A program made the translations under genes and the position numbers. A DNA stretch of 15,930 nt from Bacteroidota bacterium. Lineage in GTDB: Bacteria > Bacteroidota > Bacteroidia > B-17B0 > Aurantibacillaceae. This document shows positions 8,443-15,930 of the stretch, in pieces. The notes under the pieces are model-generated. The model saw only the letters and a program-made list of their open reading frames with translations, did not search any database and had not been told where the DNA came from. Position 1 is the stretch's first letter. Every line of letters starts with the position of its first letter. The DNA lies in NCBI GenBank assembly GCA_016708845.1, contig JADJFB010000031.1, positions 1-15,930 of the forward strand, in the 5' to 3' direction.

Positions 8443-9876
8443 ATGGAAATTATTATAAATGAAGGAAATGAAGAAAATATAAAAACTTTAAAAAAGCGTA
8501 TAAAAGATTTAGAAAAAGAAAACCAACTTCTTAAAAAAAAGAAAGAGGTTTTTTTTACTTCTAAAAAAACTGTAAAAGCGCCTACCGAAATTGCACCTAT
8601 TTTTGACAAAGCTTCTGAAATTGTAAAAAAATATTTCCAAACATTTAATGCTGATCCTAGTTTATCGAAGATAGAAGTGAACGGACAACGTTATGTGTTA
8701 ATGAGAGCAGAATCATTAGCAAATGATTTCTTCAAAAATATTTTAAACTTATATTCAGATAGACCTAAGCAAGAGGCTATAAGAATTGGTCGTAATTTGC
8801 TATTTGACTTTGCTCATTTAATTGGAATTGAGGATGCTAAAAATTTTCATCGAAAAATGAAATTGAAAGATCCTATTTCAAAACTATCTGCAGGACCGGT
8901 TCATTTTGCCTATACTGGTTGGGCTTTTGTAGATATTTTACCTGATAGTAAGCCTAGCCCTGATGATAATTTTTATTTAAAATACAATCATCCTTATTCG
9001 TTTGAAGCTGATTCTTGGATTAAGTCAAAAGAAAAAACAGATTTTCCTGTATGCTCTATGAATGCTGGTTACTCATCGGGTTGGTGCGAACAAAGTTATG
9101 GCATTGAATTAACTTCTGTAGAAATTTCTTGTCGTGCTAAGGGAGATAAACATTGTACGTTTATCATGGCACCTCCAAATAAAATTGGCGAGTATTTAAC
9201 AAAGCAAGAGCAAAAATTAAAGACAAAAAAGAAATATGATGTTCCTTTATTTTTTGAAAGAAAAAAAACAGAAGAAAAAATTAGTCATACGTTAAAAGAA
9301 AAAGAAACATTACTGCGAGAAATACATCATCGTGTAAAAAATAATCTTCAAATCATTTCGAGTTTATTAAAGCTACATGCTGATAAAGCAAATGACCATA
9401 ATTTTTCGGTATTAGTGGAAGAAAGTCAAAATCGAATTATTTCGATGGCCTTAATTCATGAAATGCTTTATGCAAATTCTGATTTAAGTAAAATTAATGT
9501 GGCGCAATACACAAAATCACTATTCGAAAAATTGCAAAGCACTTATAGCAAAGAATTTGTTAAATTGAAATTAAAGATCCCTACAGATTTTTATTTTGAG
9601 ATTGATAAAATGATTCCCTGTTGGTTTATTATCAATGAGCGTTTGAGTAATTCTTTTAAATATGCGTTCCAAAATAAAAAAGGAGAAATAAGTATTTCTT
9701 TCTCCAAAAATACTCTAATAATTTCCGACAATGGAGTAGGGATTTTTAAGAGTGCAACTAAAAAAATAAATGCAAGTTTTGGATTACAATTAATAGATTT
9801 ATTGGCTGAGCAAATTGATGCGAAAGTTGAAATTAAAAGTGATAAAGGAACCTCGTTTGAGTTTTCATTTGATTAA
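8443..9876 (+). CDS. Sensor histidine kinase: XylR_N + V4R sensor, HisKA_2, HATPase
   Basis: A cytoplasmic sensor kinase of 477 residues with no membrane segment. Order: coiled coil (about 12-35); XylR_N-like domain (about 50-192, including GPVHFAYTGWAFVDIL and YSFEAD); V4R domain (about 200-245); HisKA_2 (about 280-365, REIHHRVKNNLQ, phospho-acceptor probably His296); HATPase_c (about 390-477, IINERLSNSFKYAF, DNGVGI 429-434, FGLQL 446-450). The V4R part aligns without gaps to DmpR/MopR from memory. It keeps the four zinc ligands as Cys204, Glu227, Cys230 and Cys238. The positions that bind phenol (His106 and Trp134 in MopR) are Phe155 and His183, so the ligand is probably different. It starts 18 bp after phaB, suggesting one operon. 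No response regulator is nearby. The frame is intact. Confidence 0.9.
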   Translation: MEIIINEGNEENIKTLKKRIKDLEKENQLLKKKKEVFFTSKKTVKAPTEIAPIFDKASEIVKKYFQTFNADPSLSKIEVNGQRYVLMRAESLANDFFKNILNLYSDRPKQEAIRIGRNLLFDFAHLIGIEDAKNFHRKMKLKDPISKLSAGPVHFAYTGWAFVDILPDSKPSPDDNFYLKYNHPYSFEADSWIKSKEKTDFPVCSMNAGYSSGWCEQSYGIELTSVEISCRAKGDKHCTFIMAPPNKIGEYLTKQEQKLKTKKKYDVPLFFERKKTEEKISHTLKEKETLLREIHHRVKNNLQIISSLLKLHADKANDHNFSVLVEESQNRIISMALIHEMLYANSDLSKINVAQYTKSLFEKLQSTYSKEFVKLKLKIPTDFYFEIDKMIPCWFIINERLSNSFKYAFQNKKGEISISFSKNTLIISDNGVGIFKSATKKINASFGLQLIDLLAEQIDAKVEIKSDKGTSFEFSFD

Positions 9877-9895
9877 AAAATAAAAGAGCAGTAGA

Positions 9896-10144
9896 TTAAT
9901 CTTTAAATACTGTATAGTCGCTTTTAGCAAAAGCTCTTCCTGAGCCAGATTTAAATAAATTTCAAATTCAAAGCTTTAAATTTATCTGTAAATACGATTG
10001 ATGCGCAATTTCTAAAGGAAGTCTAGAAGACGTGTATTTCACTTCCCCTCTTCTGTGTCTTATAAGTCTTTCTTCTAGATCACCCGTGCATCCAACATAG
10101 TAGGTGTTGTCAGCACATTTTAATATATAAACAGTCCAAATCAT
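9896..10144 (-). pseudogene. GIY-YIG nuclease-like small protein, frameshifted
   Basis: Read from the ATG at 10144, the first 47 codons encode a typical stand-alone GIY-YIG domain: VYILKC (5-10), YYVG (15-18), Arg26 in DLEERLIRH, and a VKYTSSRLP segment. The frame then meets a stop. Family-like sequence continues in other frames (VFTDKFKAF, then FEIYLK) and returns to the first frame for SGSGRAFAKSDYTVF and a stop at 9896. Three missing bases, mostly in T or A runs, would restore about 83 residues, the usual size of this small family. The members are predicted nucleases of uncertain role. The gene is convergent with the kinase gene. It may be intact in the real genome. Confidence 0.75.
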
Positions 10145-10161
10145 AATAGTAGTTAAACAAA

Positions 10162-10188
10162 AAAAGGTCTGAAAAAATCAGACCTTTT
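10162..10188 (-). terminator. Intrinsic terminator after tRNA-Ser
   Basis: An 11-bp perfect stem (AAAAGGTCTGA at 10162-10172 with TCAGACCTTTT at 10178-10188) and a 5-nt loop. On the minus strand it is followed by a seven-T run (complement of 10159-10165), so it most likely ends the tRNA-Ser transcript. The other strand has only four T residues. Confidence 0.8.
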
Positions 10189-10213
10189 AATCACTTTCGC
10201 TTTCGCAACTTTT

Positions 10214-10247
10214 GCGGACGGGTCCGCTGAAAGTCGCTTCAGCGACT
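10214..10247. repeat. Two tandem GC-rich hairpins 3' of tRNA-Ser
   Basis: Two short perfect palindromic hairpins stand side by side: GCGGAC-GG-GTCCGC (10214-10227) and AGTCGCT-TC-AGCGACT (10232-10247). Both have 2-nt loops in the DNA sequence and are far more GC-rich than the surroundings. They lie between the tRNA 3' end and its terminator, so they would be in the tRNA-Ser precursor trailer. Confidence 0.6.
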
Positions 10248-10252
10248 GAAAG

Positions 10253-10337
10253 CGGAGAAATAGGGATTCGAACCCCAGGAACCTCACGGTTCAACAGTTT
10301 TCAAGACTGCCGCAATCGACCACTCTGCCATTTCTCC
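10253..10337 (-). tRNA. tRNA-Ser (anticodon UGA)
   Basis: A complete class II tRNA on the minus strand. The acceptor arms GGAGAAA and TTTCTCC pair over 7 bp, with the discriminator base G typical of serine tRNAs. The anticodon loop is CTTGAAA with TGA at 10301-10303 (plus strand TCA). A long variable arm built on AACCGTGAGGTT and the T-loop GGTTCGAATCC are present. No CCA is encoded at the 3' end. It is followed by two hairpins and a terminator. Confidence 0.97.
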
Positions 10338-10452
10338 AGTGGGAAGGCAAAATTAATCTTTTTTTTTATTTTACAACTAATTTTTTTAAAATATTTTTTA
10401 TCCGTAACTTTATAGAAATTTACATCCCCCCAATAATTTGTAAATCAACACC

Positions 10453-11886
10453 ATGCGACACTTTTTGATTATTTTCTTTTTTCTGATTTATAGTACTGTT
10501 TTTGCAAATATTACGGTTTATTTCAATTATGGCATCTTTAGCACTGGTAATTCCAAGCCTTACCTCGAAACTTATTTAACTATTGCTGGCAATAGTGTTA
10601 AATTTAAGCCAGTTGATGGCAGTTATCAAGCTAGCATTAACGTTTCGTGGAAAATTTTAAAAGGAACAGAAATTGTTAAAGCCTCTAATTACAATGTATT
10701 AAGTCCTAAAACCTCAGATACCTTGCGTTTGCCTTCTTTTATTGATAGTCAACGTTTTTCAATAGAAAATGGACAATACACTTTAGAGTTAGTAGTAATA
10801 GATAATGCTAACTCAGATAAAAAAACGACGCATTCCGAAAAAAATAAATGTCTTAATTAAAAGAGAAAAAAAGGTGTATAATTCTGATTTTCAAATTTTA
10901 GAATCCTTTACTAAATCCACCACTCCTTCTGCTTTAAATAAAAATGGCTACGATTTAATTCCTTACAACATTAACTATTTTCCTAAAACACAAAACGCAC
11001 TTAAATTTTATCTCGAAAGCTATAATTTAGATACAGTAATTGGACCTAGTACTAAATTTGTATATTCTTATTATGTTGAGAATAGCGAAAACTTGCAAAA
11101 ACTAATGGGTTTAATTAGCTCAGTTTGATATCACTCAATTACCTACAGGAAATTATAATTTGGTAATTGAAGTAAAAGATTCTTTAAACAAAGTTCAATC
11201 ACAAAAAAAATGGTTTTTCCAACGTCAAAGTGATGCTGCTCCAATTATAGAGAGGCAACGGGAATATAAAAACGATTGAAGAATTTTTTAATATTTTTCA
11301 AAGCACCGATTCTTTAAAACAATTTGTAGAGTGTTTGTGGCCTATATCATCCGTAAAAGAAAGAGAGTGGCAGCAAACTCAAGTGGCTCGAAAAGATCCA
11401 AGCATTATGCGCAGTTATTTAGTGGGTTATTGGAAACAACAATCAGGTGATACAATTGATCCTCTTAAAATTTGGATTAGCTATTACAAAGAAGTTTTAG
11501 AAGCTAACGCCCTACTAAAATGTGGAAAACAAAAAGGATATTACACAGATAGAGGACGAGTGTATTTGCAATACGGAAAGCCTGATCAACGCACTCAAAT
11601 TACCAGCGAGCCAAATACTTATCCTTATGAAATTTGGCAATACAATAGAATTTATGATAAGGCAACAAAACGATTTTTCTCGAACAAAAAATTCATCTTT
11701 GCTAATTTTGCCATTGCCGACGATTGTTATAAACTCATTCACAGCGAAGTAAGAGGTGAAATATTTGACGAACGTTGGAGATTTAAATTAGTAAATAGAA
11801 TGCAGCAATCTGGTAACGTTGATGATACAGCACCTACCAAGACTTATGGCAGTAATATTGACGATAACTTTAATAATCCTCGCTAA
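10453..11886 (+). pseudogene. GWxTD-domain exported protein, three frameshifts
   Basis: The protein is readable across four consecutive frame segments. It opens with a signal peptide (residues 1-18, ending VFA), then a beta-rich region (ANITVYFNYGIF onward). The C-terminal third has the GWxTD-type motif as GYYTDRGRVYLQYGKPD, with Tyr instead of Trp, followed by YPYEIWQY. Frame changes occur at the A7 run 10838-10844, near 11111-11117 (an extra T), and near 11251-11262. Each looks like one added base, and removing all three gives about 476 residues. GWxTD proteins are mostly Bacteroidota exported proteins of unknown function. The stop codon is 3 nt before the GT2 start, so the two form an operon. 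One-base changes in simple runs favour sequence error over decay. Confidence 0.75.
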
Positions 11887-11889
11887 TTT

Positions 11890-12920
11890 ATGTTGAGTAG
11901 CAAGGTAGCGGTTGTTATTTTAAATTGGAATGGTAAATCTTTTTTAGAAAAGTTTCTGCCAATCGTTATCAAGTATTCTTCAAGCGCTCAAATTATAGTT
12001 GCAGATAATCAATCGTCGGATGATAGTGTTTCTTTTTTAAAACAGCATTTTCCTGAAGTAAGAATTATTATTAACCCAAGTAATGATGGATTTTCTACTG
12101 GCTATAATTTAGCTTTAAAACAAGTGGAGGCGGAGTATTTTGTATTATTGAATTCGAATGTGGAGGTTACCGAAAAGTGGATTGAACCCATTATGGATTT
12201 AATGGATTCAAACAAAAAGATAGCAGCTTGTCAACCAAAAATTTTAGATTATAATCACAAAACAACGTTTGAATACGCTGGCGCTGCAGGAGGGTTTATG
12301 GATAAATATGGTTATCCGTTTTGCAGAGGAAGAATATTTAATTCCTTAGAAGAAGACAAAGGACAATACAATAATTCCACAGAGGTGTTTTGGGCAACAG
12401 GTGCTTGTATGTTTGTGAGAGCCGAAGCTTTTTGGAAAGTAGGTGGTTTTGATGATGATTATTTTGCACACATGGAAGAAATTGATGTATGTTGGCGAAT
12501 GAAAAATATTGGATATCAAATTTATGTAGAGCCAAAATCCCATGTTTACCATGTAGGTGGAGGTACTTTAAATAAATTAAGTCCGCTAAACTTTTTAAAT
12601 TTCCGAAAAAATTTAATAACGCTTACTAAAAATGCCTCGATAAGTTTTTTATTTTTTAAAATTATTTACCGAATGATTTTAGATTGAGTAGTTGCTTTTA
12701 AGTTTTTAGCTGAAGGTCACGGTTCGCATTTTATTGCGGTTATAAAGCTCACTTTTCATTTTATGCTCATTTGCCTTCTACTTTAAAGAAAAGGGATGAG
12801 ATGCGATTAATGGATGAATTTAAAGATGCGACGACAGGTGTTGTGTATACCGAAAATATTGTGTTTGCTCATTTTGGCAAAAGGAGTGAAAACTATTGGT
12901 TTTATAATGAGGTGGAATAA
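11890..12920 (+). CDS. Family 2 glycosyltransferase, interrupted by a TGA and one frameshift
   Basis: A GT-A fold transferase of the rhamnosyltransferase-like type, adding sugars to surface polysaccharide. Visible are VAVVILNWNGKSFLE (about 6-20), ADNQSSDDS, NDGFSTGYNLAL, a LLNSNVEV segment in place of the usual DxD, ATGACMFVRAEAFWKVGGFD, the acidic HMEEIDVCWR (catalytic-site) segment, and GGGTL. The open frame stops at TGA 12685-12687, giving 265 residues. The same frame then continues with the expected family tail VVAFKFLAEGHGSHFIAVIK. After a missing A at 12744-12746 it continues with AHFSFYAHLPSTLKKRDEMR to a TAA at 12918-12920. The corrected protein of about 343 residues has the usual family length. 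The TGA replaces an expected Gly codon (GGA). It follows the GWxTD gene by 3 nt. Confidence 0.85.
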
Positions 12921-12925
12921 AGCTA

Positions 12926-14509
12926 TCAAACTACGGTGAGTGACATGTAACAATTCGAGCGTAAAGTAAGAACAACTAATACTATTCTTCAAGCCCCAAT
13001 TAGAATGCTTCCCCTTTTGAGGATCAAACTCCATGTTGTTTTTCTTGCAAATTAAATTCGCTACATCACGTGCTTGAATTAAGGAGATAGGAATGCCGCC
13101 ACCAGCTCTCCCCCAATGGCTTGCATAATAGTAGTTTTTTAAGTTTGGCAGTGTAAATTTTACAGGAGATGAAGCAACCATATCTTTTCCAGGCAACCAA
13201 CCTTGGGCGCTACCTTGCCAATTGTTGGTGTGGCGCAATACAGTATATGTAGCAAAATAATCACTTAATTTCATCTTTAATCCTGGGGAATTTACGTTTA
13301 GTAATTCAACTAAAGCATCGGTAATTTCTTTTTCGGCGCGGTATTTTGGTCGGTCGTTTTTTACGTAAGTCAATCCAATATTGTCCGTTGGTTGTGTAAA
13401 AACTACAAGCCATCACGGTTTTTCCTTCGGGAGCAAGAGTAGGGTCGTAGTTATAAAAATGTGCTTCTAAACGATCCCACGATTTTCCGCAAGGCGAAAC
13501 GAGTTTACTTCGGTAGGGAAACGCGAAAAATGTGGATACTCTTTATATGATTTTTTTAATCCGAACGACACTAAAAGAATAGCGTAATAAACATCTAATA
13601 TTTTTCCGTCGCGCAATTTTAAAATGGTATCATCCACATATTTCCCCCAAATATTCAAAACCAATTTTGTACCAATCGGCAGTTGATAACACCATATCAC
13701 TTTTGTGAATCACATCATTACGAACTAACAAACCTTTTGCCTCATTATTTTCTACTAATATTTTTGACAGGCGTATTGTAATTGTATTTTTCCGCCCATG
13801 GCAATATAATTATCCGCTATGTGTTGCCCAGCTTAGCGAGCCTCAATAGGGTAACCAGCGCATTGCTTATCAAAAAATGCCATCGGAAAATTAAGCACCA
13901 TCATTTTTACTTCTTCGCCATCAAATAATAATTCGAAGCTTTCTTTTAAAAATGGACTCTTAAATTTTTTAGCGATATCAAAATTGCTAATCTTTTTTTG
14001 TTTGGTAACGTACACTAAAAACTTTAAGTACTTAGCCATTTTTATGCTTCTGATGATAGAAGGAATTAATGGTAACTTATACATCACTGGAGGTAATTCA
14101 AACTGCTGCAAGTTTCTAATATCTTGTATGACTTCATGAATCACTTTGCTATCTTCAGGAGATAAGTCGAGCATATAATCTCTAAGCTTATCGAGGTTGG
14201 TATAAAGTTTAAAGGTTTTGTTGCCGTATTTATCAGCATTATTTTTTAAATCAATATGCAAACGAATATCATGATTATGAAAAGGTACTTTTTTCATATC
14301 AATCAATTCCGACCACATTTTGTTAAAACCACTGCCTTCGTTAGAGCCTAAAATCCAATGAGGAGCCATCAATGGTGTATTCTCCATTTTGCCAACTAGT
14401 GCATAAACCACCGGGAATGGAATGTTTTTCGAAAATTTGTGTTTCAAAATCATTCATTTGCAAATAACTTCCAGCACATAAGCCAAAATACCTGCTCTAT
14501 AATATTCAT
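12926..14509 (-). pseudogene. FAD-dependent oxidoreductase, phytoene-desaturase-like, many frameshifts
   Basis: Pieces in several frames assemble into one flavoprotein of about 500 residues. The N-terminus (ATG at 14507-14509) shows a damaged Rossmann motif, AGILAYV, then FETQIFEKHSIPGGLC, typical of CrtI/retinol-saturase-like enzymes. The longest piece (14453-13833) includes HWILGSNEGSGFNKMWSEL and ends at GYPI. The next shifts lead into GGKIQLQY...KILVENNEAKGLLV and then LSTADWY. The C-terminal part (about 13373-12940) has NYYYASHWGRAGGGIPISL, the C-terminal FAD contact. At least six indels are needed. Such enzymes desaturate or saturate polyenes such as carotenoids; the exact substrate is not determinable. 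The exact stop is uncertain (about 12926-12945). It converges with the GT2 gene. Confidence 0.75.
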
Positions 14510-14565
14510 AGTGGTTTTTGTTGCACTCTCAAATATATTAAAAAGATTGAGATTTTGATGCACTA

Positions 14566-14593
14566 AAAAGGAGCTAAATCTTTAGCTCCTTTT
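14566..14593 (-). terminator. Intrinsic terminator of hpf
   Basis: A nearly perfect hairpin: AAAAGGAGCTA (14566-14576) pairs with TAGCTCCTTTT (14583-14593), extendable to 13 bp. It begins 21 bp after the hpf stop codon on the minus strand. The T tract is short. It separates hpf from the oxidoreductase gene. Confidence 0.75.
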
Positions 14594-14613
14594 AAAAATA
14601 ATTGATTTCCAAT

Positions 14614-14937
14614 CTATAAATCATCAATATTTACTTTAGCACCTGCTTGTTTATCTTTATGTTTTTTTTGATTTGTGATTTTAAGGCTTCGCAAAGCTAA
14701 ATCAATCGATTCTTCAGAAAGAAGCCGATTGTTTTTTGAAAACAATTCTTGACCTTTTGCTAAAATTTTTATTTCGGCTACTTTATTTTCGCTGTTAGAT
14801 GATTTATCTAAACGCATAATAACTTCGCCATTTATTAAACCATCATGAAAGGTTTTTAGTTTGTTCATTTTTTCGTGAGCAAATTCAATTAACTTTTTGT
14901 CTGCATCAAAGTGCACTGATTGGATGTTTGTTGTCAT
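14614..14937 (-). CDS. hpf: Short-form ribosome hibernation promoting factor (HPF/RaiA family)
   Basis: HPF binds the 30S decoding region to store or protect inactive ribosomes in slow growth. The 107-residue product has the family's beta-alpha-beta-beta-beta-alpha pattern: TNIQSVHFDADKKLIEFAHE (about 3-22), KLKTFHDGLINGEVIMRLDK, AEIKILAKGQELFSKN and a second helix ESIDLALRSL. It has only the N-terminal domain, as in short HPF. The stretch after RSL reads KITNQKKHKDK. The expected LKSQIKKHKDK appears if two compensating indels at 14679-14682 and the T8 run 14662-14669 are undone, so a few residues may be wrong. It has an exceptional AGGAGG ribosome-binding site and follows xerC by 54 bp, a common Bacteroidota order. 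Confidence 0.9.
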   Translation of the reverse strand: MTTNIQSVHFDADKKLIEFAHEKMNKLKTFHDGLINGEVIMRLDKSSNSENKVAEIKILAKGQELFSKNNRLLSEESIDLALRSLKITNQKKHKDKQAGAKVNIDDL

Positions 14938-14943
14938 AATAAA

Positions 14944-14950
14944 TCCTCCT
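14944..14950 (-). promoter_or_regulatory. Strong Shine-Dalgarno sequence of hpf
   Basis: The minus strand reads AGGAGGA at 14950-14944, six nucleotides before the hpf ATG, an ideal distance. It is the only clear Shine-Dalgarno sequence among the gene starts in this window. The surrounding leader is A-rich and looks unstructured, so the site should be accessible. Confidence 0.85.
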
Positions 14951-14991
14951 GTTTTTGTGTTTTTAGTTTATACTCTGTTAATTGTAATATT

Positions 14992-15880
14992 TTAATCACC
15001 TCGTGGGTGCGCTTGTTTGTATGATTTTTTGAGTTTATCTATCGTGTTATGTGTGCAAACTTGGGTAGCACTTAAATTAGCATCCCCTTCAACAAATCTT
15101 TCACGGCATTAATATCAGCACCATTATTTAAAGGTGTGTTGCAAAGGTGTGTCGTAAAACGTGTGGGCTTTTCTTTTGTATAGTGGTAATTTGAGAAAGG
15201 TATTTCTTCACCATTTGTAAGCAGCTTGTTCGTTTAGTGTATCATCTTTCTCTAACCAACAACATAGGATTTGATAAGTTTAGTTCCTTTTTTACTTGCA
15301 AATAGGTTTTCAAAGGTTACGTTTTAAGGCTAAAGAAATTGGAATCATGCGTCTTTATTTCGTTTACCCAATACTTTAATGGTAGAGTTAAATCAAATCC
15401 CATCCAATTCCTTTAAATGTCAATTCTGAACGTCTAATACCTGTTTGGTACAAAAGGTCCAATATTAACTTATCTCGCTGTCGGCAAAGCCTTCCTCAAA
15501 ATTTTACTTCTGTAAATAAATCTTCCACTTGTGTTCATCCACAAAAGAGGGGGGAGGCGTTTTGGTGTTTTTGGCCCGGAATTTTGGACACATCGGGTTT
15601 ACCTCAATAATTTGTTGACGTTGCAAGAATTTAAAAAAGGATTTAAGTGCCGATAATTTGCGATTAATGCTTCGGGCGGCTATTTTGTGTTTAATGAGTT
15701 CTGAAACCCATGCTCGAATTTGTTGGTAGTTGATTTCTTCGGAGCTTATATCCTCGTTTTGAGGGTTGATAAAGCCTATAAATTGAGCAATATCGTTTTT
15801 GTAAGAAGTAACCGTGTGAGTGGAGTACTTTTTTGTACGTTAAGTAGTCAAAAAAGTAGATGTAGTTGCTTATCAAACAT
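14992..15880 (-). pseudogene. xerC: XerC/XerD-type tyrosine recombinase, heavily frameshifted
   Basis: Joining frames over 15880-14992 gives about 296 residues, the full length of a chromosome-dimer-resolution recombinase. The SAM-like N-terminal domain is readable: FFDYLTYKKVLHSH, then TVTSYKNDIAQFIGFIN and ARSINRKLSALKSFFKFLQR. The catalytic domain shows TGIRRSEL (first catalytic Arg), GKRNK, and HVLRHTFATHL (His and second Arg). The final block reads ANLSATQVCTHNTIDKLK, where the nucleophile Tyr of the usual YTHNT is Cys (TGC at 15055-15057). The preceding LGH box is garbled. About ten indels are needed. The start is uncertain: ATG at 15880, or TTG at 15876. The gene precedes hpf as in many Bacteroidota. 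Because XerC is nearly universal, sequence error is the first explanation, with a second xer copy elsewhere the alternative. Confidence 0.8.
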
Positions 15881-15930
15881 AAAAACCTAAGCTTATAAAC
15901 GAATTTAGCTTCTTAAAATTCGCAATAACC
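15881..15930. other. Window edge, nothing recognised
   Basis: AT-rich sequence upstream of the xerC start. I looked for the end of rpsU, which often precedes xerC in Bacteroidota, and did not find it. Confidence 0.5.

Noticed and set aside
10212..10415. Plus-strand open frame of 67 codons
   Set aside because: It runs through the antisense strand of tRNA-Ser and the hairpins, so it is incidental.
11515..11752. Extra open frames within the GWxTD gene on both strands
   Set aside because: They are shadows of the frame carrying the GYYTDRG motif and show no family-like sequence.
1..15930. CRISPR array, prophage or defence system
   Set aside because: No regularly spaced direct repeats, phage structural genes or known defence domains were seen. 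The XerC-like gene beside hpf fits the housekeeping recombinase, not a phage integrase.

Overview
The window looks like low-GC Bacteroidota chromosome. Four signs point there: a type IX secretion (T9SS) C-terminal sorting domain, a GWxTD-domain protein, an adjacent xerC-like/hpf pair, and almost no Shine-Dalgarno sequences before start codons. No plasmid, phage or CRISPR signal was seen. The genus cannot be told from the sequence.

Layout. 1-2.4 kb (minus strand): a secreted T9SS protein overlapping a small Thr/Lys-rich putative lipoprotein. 2.4-8.4 kb: a polyhydroxyalkanoate (PHA) locus. On the minus strand lie phaE and the class III synthase gene phaC, separated by a large membrane protein resembling GT-C glycosyltransferases. 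On the plus strand, diverging from phaE, lie phaJ and phaB. 8.4-9.9 kb (plus): a histidine kinase 18 bp after phaB. Its sensor half matches the XylR/DmpR aromatic-sensing module (XylR_N plus V4R) and keeps a complete zinc site. 9.9-10.4 kb: a broken GIY-YIG gene, a terminator, two GC-rich hairpins and tRNA-Ser(UGA). 10.4-12.9 kb (plus): a GWxTD-domain gene followed 3 nt later by a family 2 glycosyltransferase gene. 12.9-15.9 kb (minus): a phytoene-desaturase-like FAD oxidoreductase, hpf, and a XerC-type recombinase.

How the genes fit together. PhaJ draws (R)-3-hydroxyacyl-CoA from beta-oxidation. PhaB makes (R)-3-hydroxybutyryl-CoA from acetoacetyl-CoA. The PhaC/PhaE complex polymerises these into storage polyester. 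No beta-ketothiolase (phaA) is in the window. The kinase, probably co-transcribed with phaJ-phaB, is the most novel candidate: a zinc-dependent small-molecule sensor module joined to a HisKA_2 kinase, with the phenol-contacting residues changed.

Reading-frame damage is very uneven. About 6 kb of coding sequence before 9.9 kb is intact, with only two single-base indels elsewhere in that part. After 9.9 kb nearly every gene is broken, mostly by one-base changes that leave recognisable protein on both sides. I read this mainly as sequencing or consensus error in a poorly polished stretch, though true decay of xerC and the oxidoreductase cannot be excluded.
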